A stretch of DNA of 27,134 nt from an uncultured Treponema sp. (GCA_937892225.1 CALAUH010000087.1:1-27134), one strand, 5' to 3'; shown: positions 14,034-22,426, counted from the first letter of the stretch. The notes: a model not told the origin generated them from the sequence alone. Numbers and translations: made by a program.

Positions 14034-15538
14034 ACAAGTCGTCCGTATGTAAAACCGCGGTCACTTTTTATTTCTTCATTTTTGATTTCAAAATAACAAA
14101 CTGCATTTTCTTTTAAATGCAGTTTTATTTTATTTAAAGTTCGTTCTGTTTTTACAAAAGGATTAGCAGCATTTCTTAATATTTCAATTTCTTCTTTAGA
14201 AGGATTTGAATGTTCACCTAAATCATGCCAGACTTTTACAGGATTACAAACTTCTTCATCAACAAGTTGAATTAATAAAGAATTACCATCATTTTTTTGT
14301 GATAAAGGGAATTCTAAATCTATATCAATTTCTTTTCCTGTCATATCTACATCAACATTCCAGGCAACTCCTTTATAATATTCCTTATCATCTTCTTTGC
14401 ATTTAACTACAATACATTCTGGTGTTTTTAATACACAATTTACATAATCTTTTAAAAGTTTTTTGTAAAAGACAAAAGTCCAGAAAGTTGGTTTTGGAAT
14501 TAATCCATTAGCAACAAGTCCAAATCCACCGTGAAAAGGTGTAAAAGGAACACCGAATTCTTCAAATACATCTCCAAAAGTCCAGTATGAATAAGATTTA
14601 TGGTTATCTCCAAAAGTTGAAAGCATGTTTGCAATATAAGCAGCATTTAAATTTGTATCGTGTACAGGAGCATTTGCAATATAAGAAGTATTATATTCTG
14701 TTACATGAATGTCCATATCCTTAAACTCTGAGAATGAATCAACTATTGGTCTTGTAGAATCCAGCTGTTCAAAACATTTCTCTTTAGGATGTAATTTTGG
14801 ATATCCATAATGTCCGTCTGGCGTAGGAACTTCTGTTGTATAATGATGACGAGTTACAAAATCAATCGGACAATCATTCTTTTTTACGAATTCCAAAAAT
14901 GATTTTATCCATTCTTTATCTGTTCCGCCACAAACTGCAGGTCCACCAATTTTAAATCTTTTATCTACTTCTTTAACAGCATTTGAAGTCAATTTATATA
15001 ATTTAAAATATTCTTCCATATTTGAATCTTTCCAGAATCCTGGAAGATTTGGTTCATTCCATACTTCAACTGGCCACTGCACTACTTCATCTGCACCATA
15101 TCTTTGTATTAAATGTTTTAATGTAGCTTTTACTAAATCAGTCCATCTTGAATAATCTTTTGGTGGAGTAACATTTCCTTTCCAATAAAAAATACATTGC
15201 TCTCCACTTGCAAGCTGCTTTGGCATAAAACCTAATTCAATAAAAGGACGGATATTTAATTTTTTATATGAATCCATAACAACATCAAGATATGTCCAGT
15301 TATATTCTACAAAAGTTTCTTCAGAATCTTTATCCTTTTTATATTCATGATAAATTGCCATATCATCACAAAAAAGTCCGTGACCTCGAATATGTTCAAA
15401 ACCTATTTTTTCCTGAACAAATTCAAGCTGTTCATAATAACTCTTTTGTAAAGCAAGTCCCATTCTTCCAGTACCAACACAATAAAAAGCATTATTATTA
15501 AATTTTACGTTTTCTTTACCTGTAATTTTATAATTCAT
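14030..15538 (-). CDS. GH39 beta-xylosidase, cytoplasmic
   Basis: A 502-residue GH39 enzyme, normal length for bacterial beta-xylosidases, predicted to cleave xylose from xylo-oligosaccharides with retention. The barrel (about 15-350) carries FEHIRGHGLFCDDM (47-60), the acid/base motif VEVWNEPNLPGFW (157-169; E162), IDFVTRHHY (225-233), and the nucleophile motif DIHVTEYNTSY (276-286; E281), then SYSYWTFGDVFEEFG. A C-terminal beta-domain follows. There is no signal peptide, so the substrate must be imported, which fits the ABC importer just upstream on the same strand. AGAGG lies six bases before the ATG. It is separated from the importer by a strong terminator, so it relies on read-through or on a weak promoter (-10-like TATTAT at 15553-15558). 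Its 3' end overlaps MCP2 by 4 bp tail to tail. Confidence 0.93.
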   Translation of the reverse strand: MNYKITGKENVKFNNNAFYCVGTGRMGLALQKSYYEQLEFVQEKIGFEHIRGHGLFCDDMAIYHEYKKDKDSEETFVEYNWTYLDVVMDSYKKLNIRPFIELGFMPKQLASGEQCIFYWKGNVTPPKDYSRWTDLVKATLKHLIQRYGADEVVQWPVEVWNEPNLPGFWKDSNMEEYFKLYKLTSNAVKEVDKRFKIGGPAVCGGTDKEWIKSFLEFVKKNDCPIDFVTRHHYTTEVPTPDGHYGYPKLHPKEKCFEQLDSTRPIVDSFSEFKDMDIHVTEYNTSYIANAPVHDTNLNAAYIANMLSTFGDNHKSYSYWTFGDVFEEFGVPFTPFHGGFGLVANGLIPKPTFWTFVFYKKLLKDYVNCVLKTPECIVVKCKEDDKEYYKGVAWNVDVDMTGKEIDIDLEFPLSQKNDGNSLLIQLVDEEVCNPVKVWHDLGEHSNPSKEEIEILRNAANPFVKTERTLNKIKLHLKENAVCYFEIKNEEIKSDRGFTYGRLV

Positions 15539-15564
15539 AAAAAACCTCTTGTATAATAATCATA

Positions 15565-15598
15565 TAAAAAAAGGGCTTGAGATTACATCCCAAGCCCT
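15565..15598 (-). terminator. Intrinsic terminator between the importer operon and the GH39 gene
   Basis: A stem with 8 perfect pairs (AGGGCTTG with CAAGCCCT), extended by a G-U wobble and three more pairs to a 3-base loop, spans 15572-15598. It is followed on the minus strand by seven T's (15565-15571). It should end the LplB-LplC-receptor transcript about 25 bases before the GH39 start codon. Confidence 0.9.
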
Positions 15599-15623
15599 AA
15601 GCTATGAAATTATTATCTATATT

Positions 15624-17315
15624 TTATTTTACTTTGGCTTTTGCGTCAACTTCTAATTGATGTTTTGCACAGTCAAATTTATAAAGATTTTCAAATCCAA
15701 AGCCGTTTACTTCTGTAGTCATATCTTTCCACATCTTGTCAAATTCAGCCTGATCTTTAGCAAAAATCATTTTCCAAGACCAGTCACAGATTGACTGATT
15801 TACGCTGTTACGAATTACAGAAATATCTGGATCATCAGAAGGAAGAGCAACTGAAACTGATGGTGAAACAACAAGTTTATTGTTTTTAGACATCCAGTTT
15901 GTAGCATCTGTTGCATCATATTTCTTTTCCCAGTCTCTTCTCATCTGTGTCATATTCTTTTCTTTGTAAGAAGCCCAGTACTGTGGAGCATAGATTTCAC
16001 CTGTAAGAGGGTTTGTACATTCAGATTTACAAATCCACTGGTTAATAGCGTTGTTACCATCACTATATCCACCACCACCAAATTCTTCTGGAACTGGAAG
16101 GTTATCCATAAGAGCGTTATCGTTCATCTGTTCATATTTACCGTTGTCTAACTTCTTATAGTTGAATCCTTCAATACCATGATGCTGATACTGACATCCT
16201 TCTGGAGAAGCATACCAATCTAAGAATTTCATGATTCTGTCATATTTTGCAGCATCAACACCTGAACCTACAGCAAATACACGTCCGCTTCCGAAATAAG
16301 CATCTGAATCTGTGTAGTAGTTCTGATCATATACTGGAATGAAACAGAAAGCTGTTCCATCTGCATAACGTGCTGTTGTATTCCAGAAACCAATTTCCCA
16401 TGTGTACCAGATAAAGTCTACCTGACCATTAGAGATTTTTGCACAAACAGAGTTCCAGTCCTGTGTACCAGAATCTGGATCAACTACGCCCATTCTATAA
16501 CCTTTGTTTAAGAACTGAAGCATTTTATAATAAGTTCCTGTTGCATCTGTAAGTGGATAGAATGTTTTTCCATCTTCTTTAAGAATTGCAGAACCTTTAA
16601 TTTTTTCACCATACCATGTTGTGAGCTGTACTACATTGGCAATACCAATCATACCGTCACCACCATCCCAGTCTGGCCACAAACAAAGTGGATATGCTGG
16701 ATCACCATTTTCATTCTGTGGGTGAACTTTTTTCATTTCAACAAAAGCATTTAACAAATCATCAAGATTATTAAGTTTTGGTGCACCAATTTTATTGTAA
16801 AGATCCCAACGAAGCTGTGGTAAAGAATAAATACGTTCCTGTGTTACAGATGTTGGAGAAGTATCCATCATTTCTGTAGGAATACCATAGTATTTACCTG
16901 TACTGTTTCCTGGTAAAGCTTTGTTAAAAGTTGAAATCTGTGTATCAAATTTCATAAGATTTGGACAATCTTTAATTTTGTCGCTAATATCTTTGATTAA
17001 TCCAGCTTCAAGACAGTCATTAAACTGTGTAGCTTCAAGAAGAACAATGTCTCCTAAATTACCTGTACTTGATCTGAGTTGATAAATTGAATCACCTGCA
17101 ACCTGAGGAGCAATAATATTAAGTTCGATGTTAAATTTATCTTTAACAACTTTAGCAAACCAACCAGACTGCATACCTTGATAGTTTGCAGCAACGTCAT
17201 AAATTTCAAGGGTCATTGGTTTATTGTCATCCCCTGAAGTCTTTTTACAACCTACAAATAAAGAGGCTGTAACTGCCATCATAGCGATAGTAGAAATAAT
17301 AATTCCTTTTTTCAC
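15624..17315 (-). CDS. ABC importer solute-binding lipoprotein, LplA/YtcQ-like
   Basis: A 563-residue carbohydrate-binding lipoprotein of the large extracellular solute-binding class (LplA/YtcQ-like, COG1653). The signal is MKKGIIISTIAMMAVTASLF followed by VGC, with C23 as the lipid-anchored residue. The mature protein begins KKTSGDDNKPMTLEIYDVAA and has the aromatic-rich clefts typical of oligosaccharide receptors, for example WPDWDGGDGMIGIANVVQL (212-230) and FIWYTWEIGFWNT. The start is a GTG at 17315 supported by GGAGG seven bases upstream. It is the last gene of the importer operon, 58 bp after LplC, and that gap holds a perfect hairpin. Together with the GH39 gene the context points to xylo- or arabinoxylo-oligosaccharides, although LplABC systems also import rhamnogalacturonan and other glycans. 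Confidence 0.9.
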   Translation of the reverse strand: MKKGIIISTIAMMAVTASLFVGCKKTSGDDNKPMTLEIYDVAANYQGMQSGWFAKVVKDKFNIELNIIAPQVAGDSIYQLRSSTGNLGDIVLLEATQFNDCLEAGLIKDISDKIKDCPNLMKFDTQISTFNKALPGNSTGKYYGIPTEMMDTSPTSVTQERIYSLPQLRWDLYNKIGAPKLNNLDDLLNAFVEMKKVHPQNENGDPAYPLCLWPDWDGGDGMIGIANVVQLTTWYGEKIKGSAILKEDGKTFYPLTDATGTYYKMLQFLNKGYRMGVVDPDSGTQDWNSVCAKISNGQVDFIWYTWEIGFWNTTARYADGTAFCFIPVYDQNYYTDSDAYFGSGRVFAVGSGVDAAKYDRIMKFLDWYASPEGCQYQHHGIEGFNYKKLDNGKYEQMNDNALMDNLPVPEEFGGGGYSDGNNAINQWICKSECTNPLTGEIYAPQYWASYKEKNMTQMRRDWEKKYDATDATNWMSKNNKLVVSPSVSVALPSDDPDISVIRNSVNQSICDWSWKMIFAKDQAEFDKMWKDMTTEVNGFGFENLYKFDCAKHQLEVDAKAKVK

Positions 17316-17343
17316 TTTGATTCCTCCAAATTTTTTATATTTA

Positions 17344-17363
17344 ACAAATCTTTTTAGATTTGT
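17344..17363 (-). other. Intercistronic hairpin between permease and receptor genes
   Basis: A perfect 8-bp inverted repeat (ACAAATCT with AGATTTGT) with a 4-base loop lies in the 58-bp gap. It is not followed by a T-run on the minus strand, so it is not an obvious terminator. A likely role is to protect the receptor part of the mRNA or set its stoichiometry (inference). Confidence 0.6.
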
Positions 17364-17373
17364 AAAATCCTTA

Positions 17374-18279
17374 TTAACCTTTTACAGCTCCAATCATAAT
17401 ACCTTTAGTAAAGTAACGCTGGAAGAAAGGATAAACACACATAATCGGTAAAACAACAATTACAGAAACTGTCATACGAATTGATGTAGCAGTCTGTGCA
17501 TGTGCCATACTTGCTGCCAAAGCCGAAGCCGATGAACTGTTATTTACCAATGCCTTTAATGAACTTGCCTGATTAATATACTGATACAAAGTAAACTGTA
17601 ATGTATACAATTTAGGATCAGTAACCAAAAGCAATGTATCTTGGAAAGAGTTCCACTGTGCAACAGAAGCAAAAACTGCAACAGTTGCAATAATAGGTTT
17701 AATTACAGGTACCATAATATTAAAGAATATTCTTAAGGTACCAGCACCGTCTATTACAGCTGCTTCTTCAAGTTCTTTTGGAACACCTTCTACGAAAGTT
17801 TTACACAATACAATATAAAATGGTTGAACTGCTACCGGGAAAATATATCCCCAGAAATTATTTGTAAGATGCAGATTTCTCATTGTAAGAAACCATGGAA
17901 TAATACCTGCATTAAAATACATTGTTGCAACTACAAATCTATACCAGAATTTTCTTCCCCATAAAGATTCTTTTGTAAACATGTATCCAAGGAATGATGA
18001 AACTATAACTGTAAAAAATGTACCTACTACTGTTCGCAAAATTGAAATCTTAAATGCAGAAAGTAAACCATTAATTTTTAATACCTGTTTATAGTTATTT
18101 AAATGAAACTTTAATGGAACAAATAAAACTTTTCCTCTTTCACTTAAATCGTTTGCACTGACAGAATTTATCAAAATATAATAAAAAGGATATACACACA
18201 CAAATGCAAAAAATATATAAACTATGTAAGTAACAATATCAATAATATAATCTTCAGCTGTTTTTCTAATACCTGCCAT
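17374..18279 (-). CDS. ABC importer permease, LplC/YtcP type
   Basis: A 301-residue inner-membrane permease of the MalG-like carbohydrate ABC family, LplC/YtcP subgroup. It has about six membrane segments, the first at about 14-38. The EAA loop that docks the ATPase is EEAAVIDGAGTLRIFFNIMV (171-190). The end ..VYPFFQRYFTKGIMIGAVKG is the classic C-terminus of this subgroup. GAGGAG lies six bases before the ATG. It follows the LplB gene by 11 bp. No ATP-binding protein is encoded in the window; LplBC-type importers commonly share one MsmX-like ATPase encoded elsewhere (known for Gram-positive relatives, inferred here). Confidence 0.93.
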   Translation of the reverse strand: MAGIRKTAEDYIIDIVTYIVYIFFAFVCVYPFYYILINSVSANDLSERGKVLFVPLKFHLNNYKQVLKINGLLSAFKISILRTVVGTFFTVIVSSFLGYMFTKESLWGRKFWYRFVVATMYFNAGIIPWFLTMRNLHLTNNFWGYIFPVAVQPFYIVLCKTFVEGVPKELEEAAVIDGAGTLRIFFNIMVPVIKPIIATVAVFASVAQWNSFQDTLLLVTDPKLYTLQFTLYQYINQASSLKALVNNSSSASALAASMAHAQTATSIRMTVSVIVVLPIMCVYPFFQRYFTKGIMIGAVKG

Positions 18280-18290
18280 TTCTTACTCCT

Positions 18291-19211
18291 CTACAAAATA
18301 CTATCACCACGTAATTTCTTAGAAACCCAGTTTGTTACACATAATAAAATGATACTAACAAAAGATTTAAGAATACTGATTGCTGTTGAAAGAGAATAAC
18401 CTCCGCTTCCAATAGCCAGGTTGTATACATAAAGATCAAGTACTTCAATTTTCTGTTTGTTGAAAGAGTTAGCAAATACGAAATACTGTTCCATACCATT
18501 AGAAAGGAAATTAGCAAGACTCATCATTACAAGAACAAAGTAAGTAGGAAGAATTGATGGAATTGTAATATGCCAGATACACTGCATTCTCGAAGCACCG
18601 TCTATTTTTGCAGCTTCCATTAAAGATTCATCAATACTTGTAATTGCAGCAATATACATAATGGCAGCCCAACCGGCATTTTTCCATGTTAACCAGAGCC
18701 ACTGTTTAAACCAGACATGTTCTGCTGACTGAAGGAACATAATCGGTTCTTTAATAAGTCCAGCTCTCATTAAAATACTATTAACTGCACCTGTACTACA
18801 GAATACACTGAATGCAATAGAATAAACTAAAACCCATGAAATAAAGTTTGGAAGTGTTGTTACAGTCTGAACGAACTTCTTGAATTTAACACTTTTAATT
18901 TCATTTAAGAATACAGCAAATATCATTGGGAACCATGAGAACAAAAGACTCAATCCACTCATGGCAAAAGTATTTCCCAATACCTGAAGAATTTTCTTAA
19001 CTTTTACAGGATTTTCCACCATCTGGACAAACCATTTAAATCCTACAAATTTATCCCAGGAAAGTGGAAAAGGTGGTTTGTAATCAAAAAAAGCATATAC
19101 CCATCCGTATAATGGATAGTACGAAAAAACTAAGATTAAAAGAAGAAAAGGTGTAATCATTAAAAATTCTTTTAATGAATTCTTTTGCCTTTGTGTTTTT
19201 AATACTTTCAT
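18291..19211 (-). CDS. ABC importer permease, LplB/YteP type
   Basis: A 306-residue permease and first gene of the importer operon. It has an N-terminal basic stretch, a first membrane segment (about 16-40, FLMITPFLLLILVFSYYPLY), a periplasmic part with FFDYKPPFPLSWDKFVGFKW, and the EAA loop MEAAKIDGASRMQCIWHITI (198-217). The C-terminal SGGYSLSTAISILKSFVSII then WVSKKLRGDSIL is typical of the LplB subgroup. An AGAGGA ribosome binding site sits five bases before the ATG. The leader upstream carries a promoter, two operator-like palindromes and a terminator-like hairpin, so the whole operon is probably substrate-regulated. Confidence 0.93.
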   Translation of the reverse strand: MKVLKTQRQKNSLKEFLMITPFLLLILVFSYYPLYGWVYAFFDYKPPFPLSWDKFVGFKWFVQMVENPVKVKKILQVLGNTFAMSGLSLLFSWFPMIFAVFLNEIKSVKFKKFVQTVTTLPNFISWVLVYSIAFSVFCSTGAVNSILMRAGLIKEPIMFLQSAEHVWFKQWLWLTWKNAGWAAIMYIAAITSIDESLMEAAKIDGASRMQCIWHITIPSILPTYFVLVMMSLANFLSNGMEQYFVFANSFNKQKIEVLDLYVYNLAIGSGGYSLSTAISILKSFVSIILLCVTNWVSKKLRGDSIL

Positions 19212-19233
19212 AAAAATCCTCTTTATAAATAAT

Positions 19234-19247
19234 GTTAAACGTTTAAC
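19234..19247. promoter_or_regulatory. Perfect LacI-family operator-like palindrome (O1) in the importer leader
   Basis: GTTAAACGTTTAAC is a perfect 14-bp palindrome with the central CG typical of LacI/GalR-family operators. It lies 22 bp upstream of the LplB start codon and about 50 bp downstream of the predicted transcription start. No LacI-type gene is in the window. Confidence 0.7.
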
Positions 19248-19257
19248 TTAAACTCGC

Positions 19258-19291
19258 AAAAAAAACCTTTACTCAAATTAGTAAAAGGTTT
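19258..19291 (-). terminator. Terminator-like hairpin in the importer 5' leader
   Basis: On the minus strand AAACCTTTTACT pairs with AGTAAAGGTTT (one bulged T) around a 6-base loop and runs into eight T's (19258-19265). It lies downstream of the predicted promoter and upstream of LplB, so it would act as a leader attenuator rather than the end of a gene. The first arm overlaps the second operator-like site. Confidence 0.6.
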
Positions 19292-19294
19292 AAC
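19281..19294. promoter_or_regulatory. Second, degenerate operator-like site (O2) at the importer transcription start
   Basis: Read on the minus strand GTTAAACCTTTTAC matches the perfect palindrome at 19234-19247 at 12 of 14 positions. It covers about +2 to +15 relative to the predicted start site, a classical repressor position. The centres of the two sites are 47 bp apart. Confidence 0.45.
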
Positions 19295-19302
19295 TAAAAT
19301 TT

Positions 19303-19330
19303 AGTATATCACTCAATTAATATCTGTCAA
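19303..19330 (-). promoter_or_regulatory. Promoter of the LplB-LplC-receptor operon
   Basis: On the minus strand TTGACA (19325-19330, perfect) and TATACT (19303-19308, one mismatch) are 16 bp apart. The expected start is about 19296, giving a leader of about 85 bases. Confidence 0.7.
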
Positions 19331-19406
19331 CGTCTTATTATCAAATACATAGAAAAAAATACAAAATTTATAGAGAATTTGACAATTTACAATATGTTTA
19401 AAGAAA

Positions 19407-19412
19407 TAAAAT
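19407..19412 (+). promoter_or_regulatory. -10-like box next to the MATE gene start
   Basis: TAAAAT ends 6 bp before the ATG at 19419 and no ribosome binding site is present, so a leaderless transcript is possible. The nearest good -35 (TTGACA, 19379-19384) is 22 bp away, too far for a normal promoter, so this is uncertain. Confidence 0.35.
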
Positions 19413-19418
19413 AGCCAT

Positions 19419-20765
19419 ATGTCAACAAAAATAAATCGTGGTTCTCTTCCTATGTTCCGTCTTACTTTTCCAATAGCGATGGAGCAGTTTTTTAGAATTC
19501 TTGTAAATTCAGCAGATACATTCATGTTAAGTTCTTACTCCAATGATGCTGTTGCGGCAGTTGGTCTTGTAGGACAATATATTTTCTTTTTAACATTGAT
19601 TTTTTCAGTTATAAGTACTGGATGTTCAATTGTTCTGGCTCAATTCCTTGGAGCAAAAAAAAGTAAAGAAGAAATAAATCATGTTTCACAGGCAAGTACA
19701 ATCATGGTAACAATTACTTCTTTAGTTTTAATGCTGATTGTATTCTTTGGAACAAAACCAATTCTTTCCTGCTATACTCTGGAAGATTCTGTAAGAAATT
19801 TTGCTACTGAATATTTTATTATTTATGGTGGAATCTTCTGTTTCTTTAATGCATTCAGTTTACTACAAAGTGCAATTTTAAGAAGTTATGGTTATACAAC
19901 AGAAACAATGATTGTTTCAATCGTTTCTAATTTAATTAATGTTTTAGGAAATGCACTTTCTTTATACGGCTGGTTCGGATTACCAATTCTTGGCGTACCT
20001 GGAGTAGCTGCTGCATCCGGAGTTTCTGCTCTTGCTTCTACAATTTTATATGCAATCATAATAAAAAGAAGAAAAGATATTTCTTTTACACTTAAAAATA
20101 TTTTAAAAACTCCAAAAGAAAGTTATAGAATTGTTTTATCTGTCGGCATTCCAACTGCAGGAGAAAGTCTTTCCTATAATATCAGTCAGATTGTTATTAT
20201 GGCTATGATTTCTACATTGGGAACAAACGCTATGTCTGCACAAGTTTATACAATGACAATCGTGCGATTTGTTTTTGCCATAGCTTCTGCAATAGGAAAT
20301 GCAACTCAAATTAAAACAGGATATTTTGTCGGTGCAAAACAAAGTGATATTGCTTATAAAAAAATCTTTATTTATCAGTTAGTAGCTACAGCCTGTTCTA
20401 TGATAATGATTTTATTAGCAAACATAATAAAGCATCCTGTAATAAATATTTTTACAAACATACCAGAAGTTCATGATTATGTTTCTACCTTATTAATTTT
20501 TTCAACATACATAGAATTTGGTCGTTCTTTAAACTTAATTTATGTTGGAGCTTTAAAAGGTTCTGGTGATATAAAATTCCCTGTACTTTACGGAATCTTT
20601 TCTATGTGGGGAATAATGGTTTTAGGAAGCTATATCCTCGGTATAAAATGCGGACTCGGTCTTATAGGATTCTGGCTCGGTATTGGAACTGATGAAACCA
20701 CAAGAGGAATTGTTATGCTTTTCCGATGGAAGAGTAAACGATGGCAAAAACACGCATTAGTTTAA
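19419..20765 (+). CDS. MATE-family efflux transporter
   Basis: A 448-residue inner-membrane antiporter of the multi-antimicrobial extrusion family, normal length, with about twelve membrane segments in two six-helix halves. The N-terminal family pattern is clear: LPMFRLTFPIAMEQFFRILV (9-28), then NSADTFMLSSYSNDAVAAVG (29-48) and QFLGAKKSKEEINHVSQAS. The second half has the paralogous SVGIPTAGESLSYNISQIVI and NAMSAQVYTMTIVRF. It would export cationic drugs or metabolites using a sodium or proton gradient; substrate cannot be told. It lies divergent from the importer operon, but its function need not be linked. It has no ribosome binding site. Its stop is inside an AT-rich inverted repeat shared with the next convergent gene. 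Confidence 0.93.
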   Translation: MSTKINRGSLPMFRLTFPIAMEQFFRILVNSADTFMLSSYSNDAVAAVGLVGQYIFFLTLIFSVISTGCSIVLAQFLGAKKSKEEINHVSQASTIMVTITSLVLMLIVFFGTKPILSCYTLEDSVRNFATEYFIIYGGIFCFFNAFSLLQSAILRSYGYTTETMIVSIVSNLINVLGNALSLYGWFGLPILGVPGVAAASGVSALASTILYAIIIKRRKDISFTLKNILKTPKESYRIVLSVGIPTAGESLSYNISQIVIMAMISTLGTNAMSAQVYTMTIVRFVFAIASAIGNATQIKTGYFVGAKQSDIAYKKIFIYQLVATACSMIMILLANIIKHPVINIFTNIPEVHDYVSTLLIFSTYIEFGRSLNLIYVGALKGSGDIKFPVLYGIFSMWGIMVLGSYILGIKCGLGLIGFWLGIGTDETTRGIVMLFRWKSKRWQKHALV

Positions 20766-20782
20766 AATTAATCTTTTAAACT
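20759..20782. terminator. AT-only-rich hairpin spanning two convergent stop codons
   Basis: AGTTTAAAA and TTTTAAACT form a perfect 9-bp stem with a 6-base loop. The MATE stop lies in the left arm, the esterase stop in the loop. It could act as a weak bidirectional terminator; the stem is AT-rich and no further T-run follows. Confidence 0.4.
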
Positions 20783-22426
20783 CTGCAAAACGTTTTCAAT
20801 TTCTCCGCCCTGAATTACACCTTTTTCATCACGGATAAAATTATTCATAAAACGCCATGCATGTTCACAAGTATGTTCTCTACAGTCATGTCCCTGATCG
20901 CTGATACTTGCAAAAACATTATAGATTTTATCATCTTTATTTTTGAACAACTGCATTGTTAAAGTACTGTTTCTTGTTTCATCAAAAGATGTAAGTTTAT
21001 AATCTCCGTCAATTCCCCAGATTTTATTTTTCCAGTTATCTTTATCTTCTAATTTAACATTGTATTCAGCTACAGCATTATTTAATTTTAAAGCATATGC
21101 CATTCTGTTAATACATTTCTGTTCCTGGAAAGGTAATTCTGGTAAAGGAGTAACTTCTCCACCTGCATAAAAAATTGGAACGGAAACTGTTGTATTTACT
21201 TCTTTATTAATCTTTTTAAAGTAAACGTTTTCTCCAATATCAACTGTTGCATCCATTGGAGCTGCGGCAGCAATTACTCCAGGATATTCCTGAATAATAT
21301 CCCAGGATTTAATACCGCCCATCGAAAATCCTGTTACATAAATTCTTGTTGAATCAACAGGATACTTTTTCTTTATTTCATCAATAAACTGCATCATTTC
21401 TGTAGCAGTACTGTTTAAATGATTTTCTATTGTTACCAATAAGAAATTATGACGATGAGCAATTTTTGCCCAGCCAGCCATTGTACTAAAAAAGAAACAG
21501 CTGTCTCCTCCTCCATGGAATCCTAATACGAGAGGAAGAGGTCCTTTATTTAACAAGCCTTTATTATAAAAAGCAAAATATCCGATTTTATGTCTTTCGG
21601 TATTTTTATCATCACCGAAATTATCTTTAGAAGTATTTACAACAATTTCTCCAGGTTCACGAATAAGACCATCTGAATATACATCTGGATCTAAAATTAA
21701 TTCACCTGTCATTCTTCTAAATTTTTTAGCAAAATCATAATAATCATTATAAAAATCTGCATTTTCTTTACAGACATAATAGTCACATTTTTCTTTTATA
21801 AGATTATTTATTTCTGCAGAATTTCCATATGATACGATTGGAATATCTCTTGCACCAATCTGTGGAATTACAGAAAGATTGTTTAGAATACATGTTACTG
21901 GAGCAATATCTGAACGTCCCCAAAGTCCGTCGCCTTCAAAATGAACAAGACAGTTTTTAGCAAGATAATCTGCTGATTTTCCAAAACCGTATAAATTTGT
22001 TCTAAAAATTGCACCACGAATAAAATACCCGTCAATCTGGTCTGTAAATCTATTCCAGTTTTTTACAACACCATTTTCGTAATATTCATGTATTTTTGAA
22101 TTAGAAATGATTTCTGAAAAAATAGCAGGATCTGCATCATCCCAGCCATTTTTTGAAGTAGGATAAATAAATACAACACTAGAAGCAAAATCCGAAGCTA
22201 ATTTTGTAAATGCGTTTTTATCTGAAAATTCTATAGCTTCTTCATAAGAAAAATCTTTTTCAGAAAAAACTAACACATAAGGAGAAGTAAAACCATAATT
22301 TAATAATTCTGATTTTAAATTTTCTTCTGCTTTTGGTACAAATACTGTTGCTTTAAAATTATTAAAAGTATGAGACCAGCATATTCCTTCATTAAACTTT
22401 GTTACTTCTGGTATTGTATTCATCAT
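20768..22426 (-). CDS. Two-domain alpha/beta-hydrolase, PHB-depolymerase/feruloyl-esterase-like
   Basis: A 552-residue protein without a signal peptide. The C-terminal half (about 275-535) is an esterase of the polyhydroxybutyrate-depolymerase/CE1-like type: LPLVLGFHGGGDS (297-309, oxyanion region), nucleophile motif YVTGFSMGG (363-371; S368), AAAAPMDA (386-393) and the histidine region SDQGHDCREH (509-518; likely H513). The N-terminal half (about 45-245) looks like a second, degenerate hydrolase domain: FRTNLYGFGKSADYLAKN (141-158) sits where a nucleophile elbow would be but has no serine in it. Given the GH39 and arabinofuranosidase nearby, an intracellular acetyl- or feruloyl-esterase acting on imported xylan fragments is plausible. 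The start (ATG ATG at 22426/22423) is six bases after the purC stop and has no clear ribosome binding site, so it is co-transcribed with purC. Confidence 0.8.
   Translation of the reverse strand: MMNTIPEVTKFNEGICWSHTFNNFKATVFVPKAEENLKSELLNYGFTSPYVLVFSEKDFSYEEAIEFSDKNAFTKLASDFASSVVFIYPTSKNGWDDADPAIFSEIISNSKIHEYYENGVVKNWNRFTDQIDGYFIRGAIFRTNLYGFGKSADYLAKNCLVHFEGDGLWGRSDIAPVTCILNNLSVIPQIGARDIPIVSYGNSAEINNLIKEKCDYYVCKENADFYNDYYDFAKKFRRMTGELILDPDVYSDGLIREPGEIVVNTSKDNFGDDKNTERHKIGYFAFYNKGLLNKGPLPLVLGFHGGGDSCFFFSTMAGWAKIAHRHNFLLVTIENHLNSTATEMMQFIDEIKKKYPVDSTRIYVTGFSMGGIKSWDIIQEYPGVIAAAAPMDATVDIGENVYFKKINKEVNTTVSVPIFYAGGEVTPLPELPFQEQKCINRMAYALKLNNAVAEYNVKLEDKDNWKNKIWGIDGDYKLTSFDETRNSTLTMQLFKNKDDKIYNVFASISDQGHDCREHTCEHAWRFMNNFIRDEKGVIQGGEIENVLQSLKD

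Noticed and set aside
19313..19525. Minus-strand open frame across the MATE start and the importer promoter
   Set aside because: It overlaps the promoter region and the MATE N-terminus, with no domain and no ribosome binding site.
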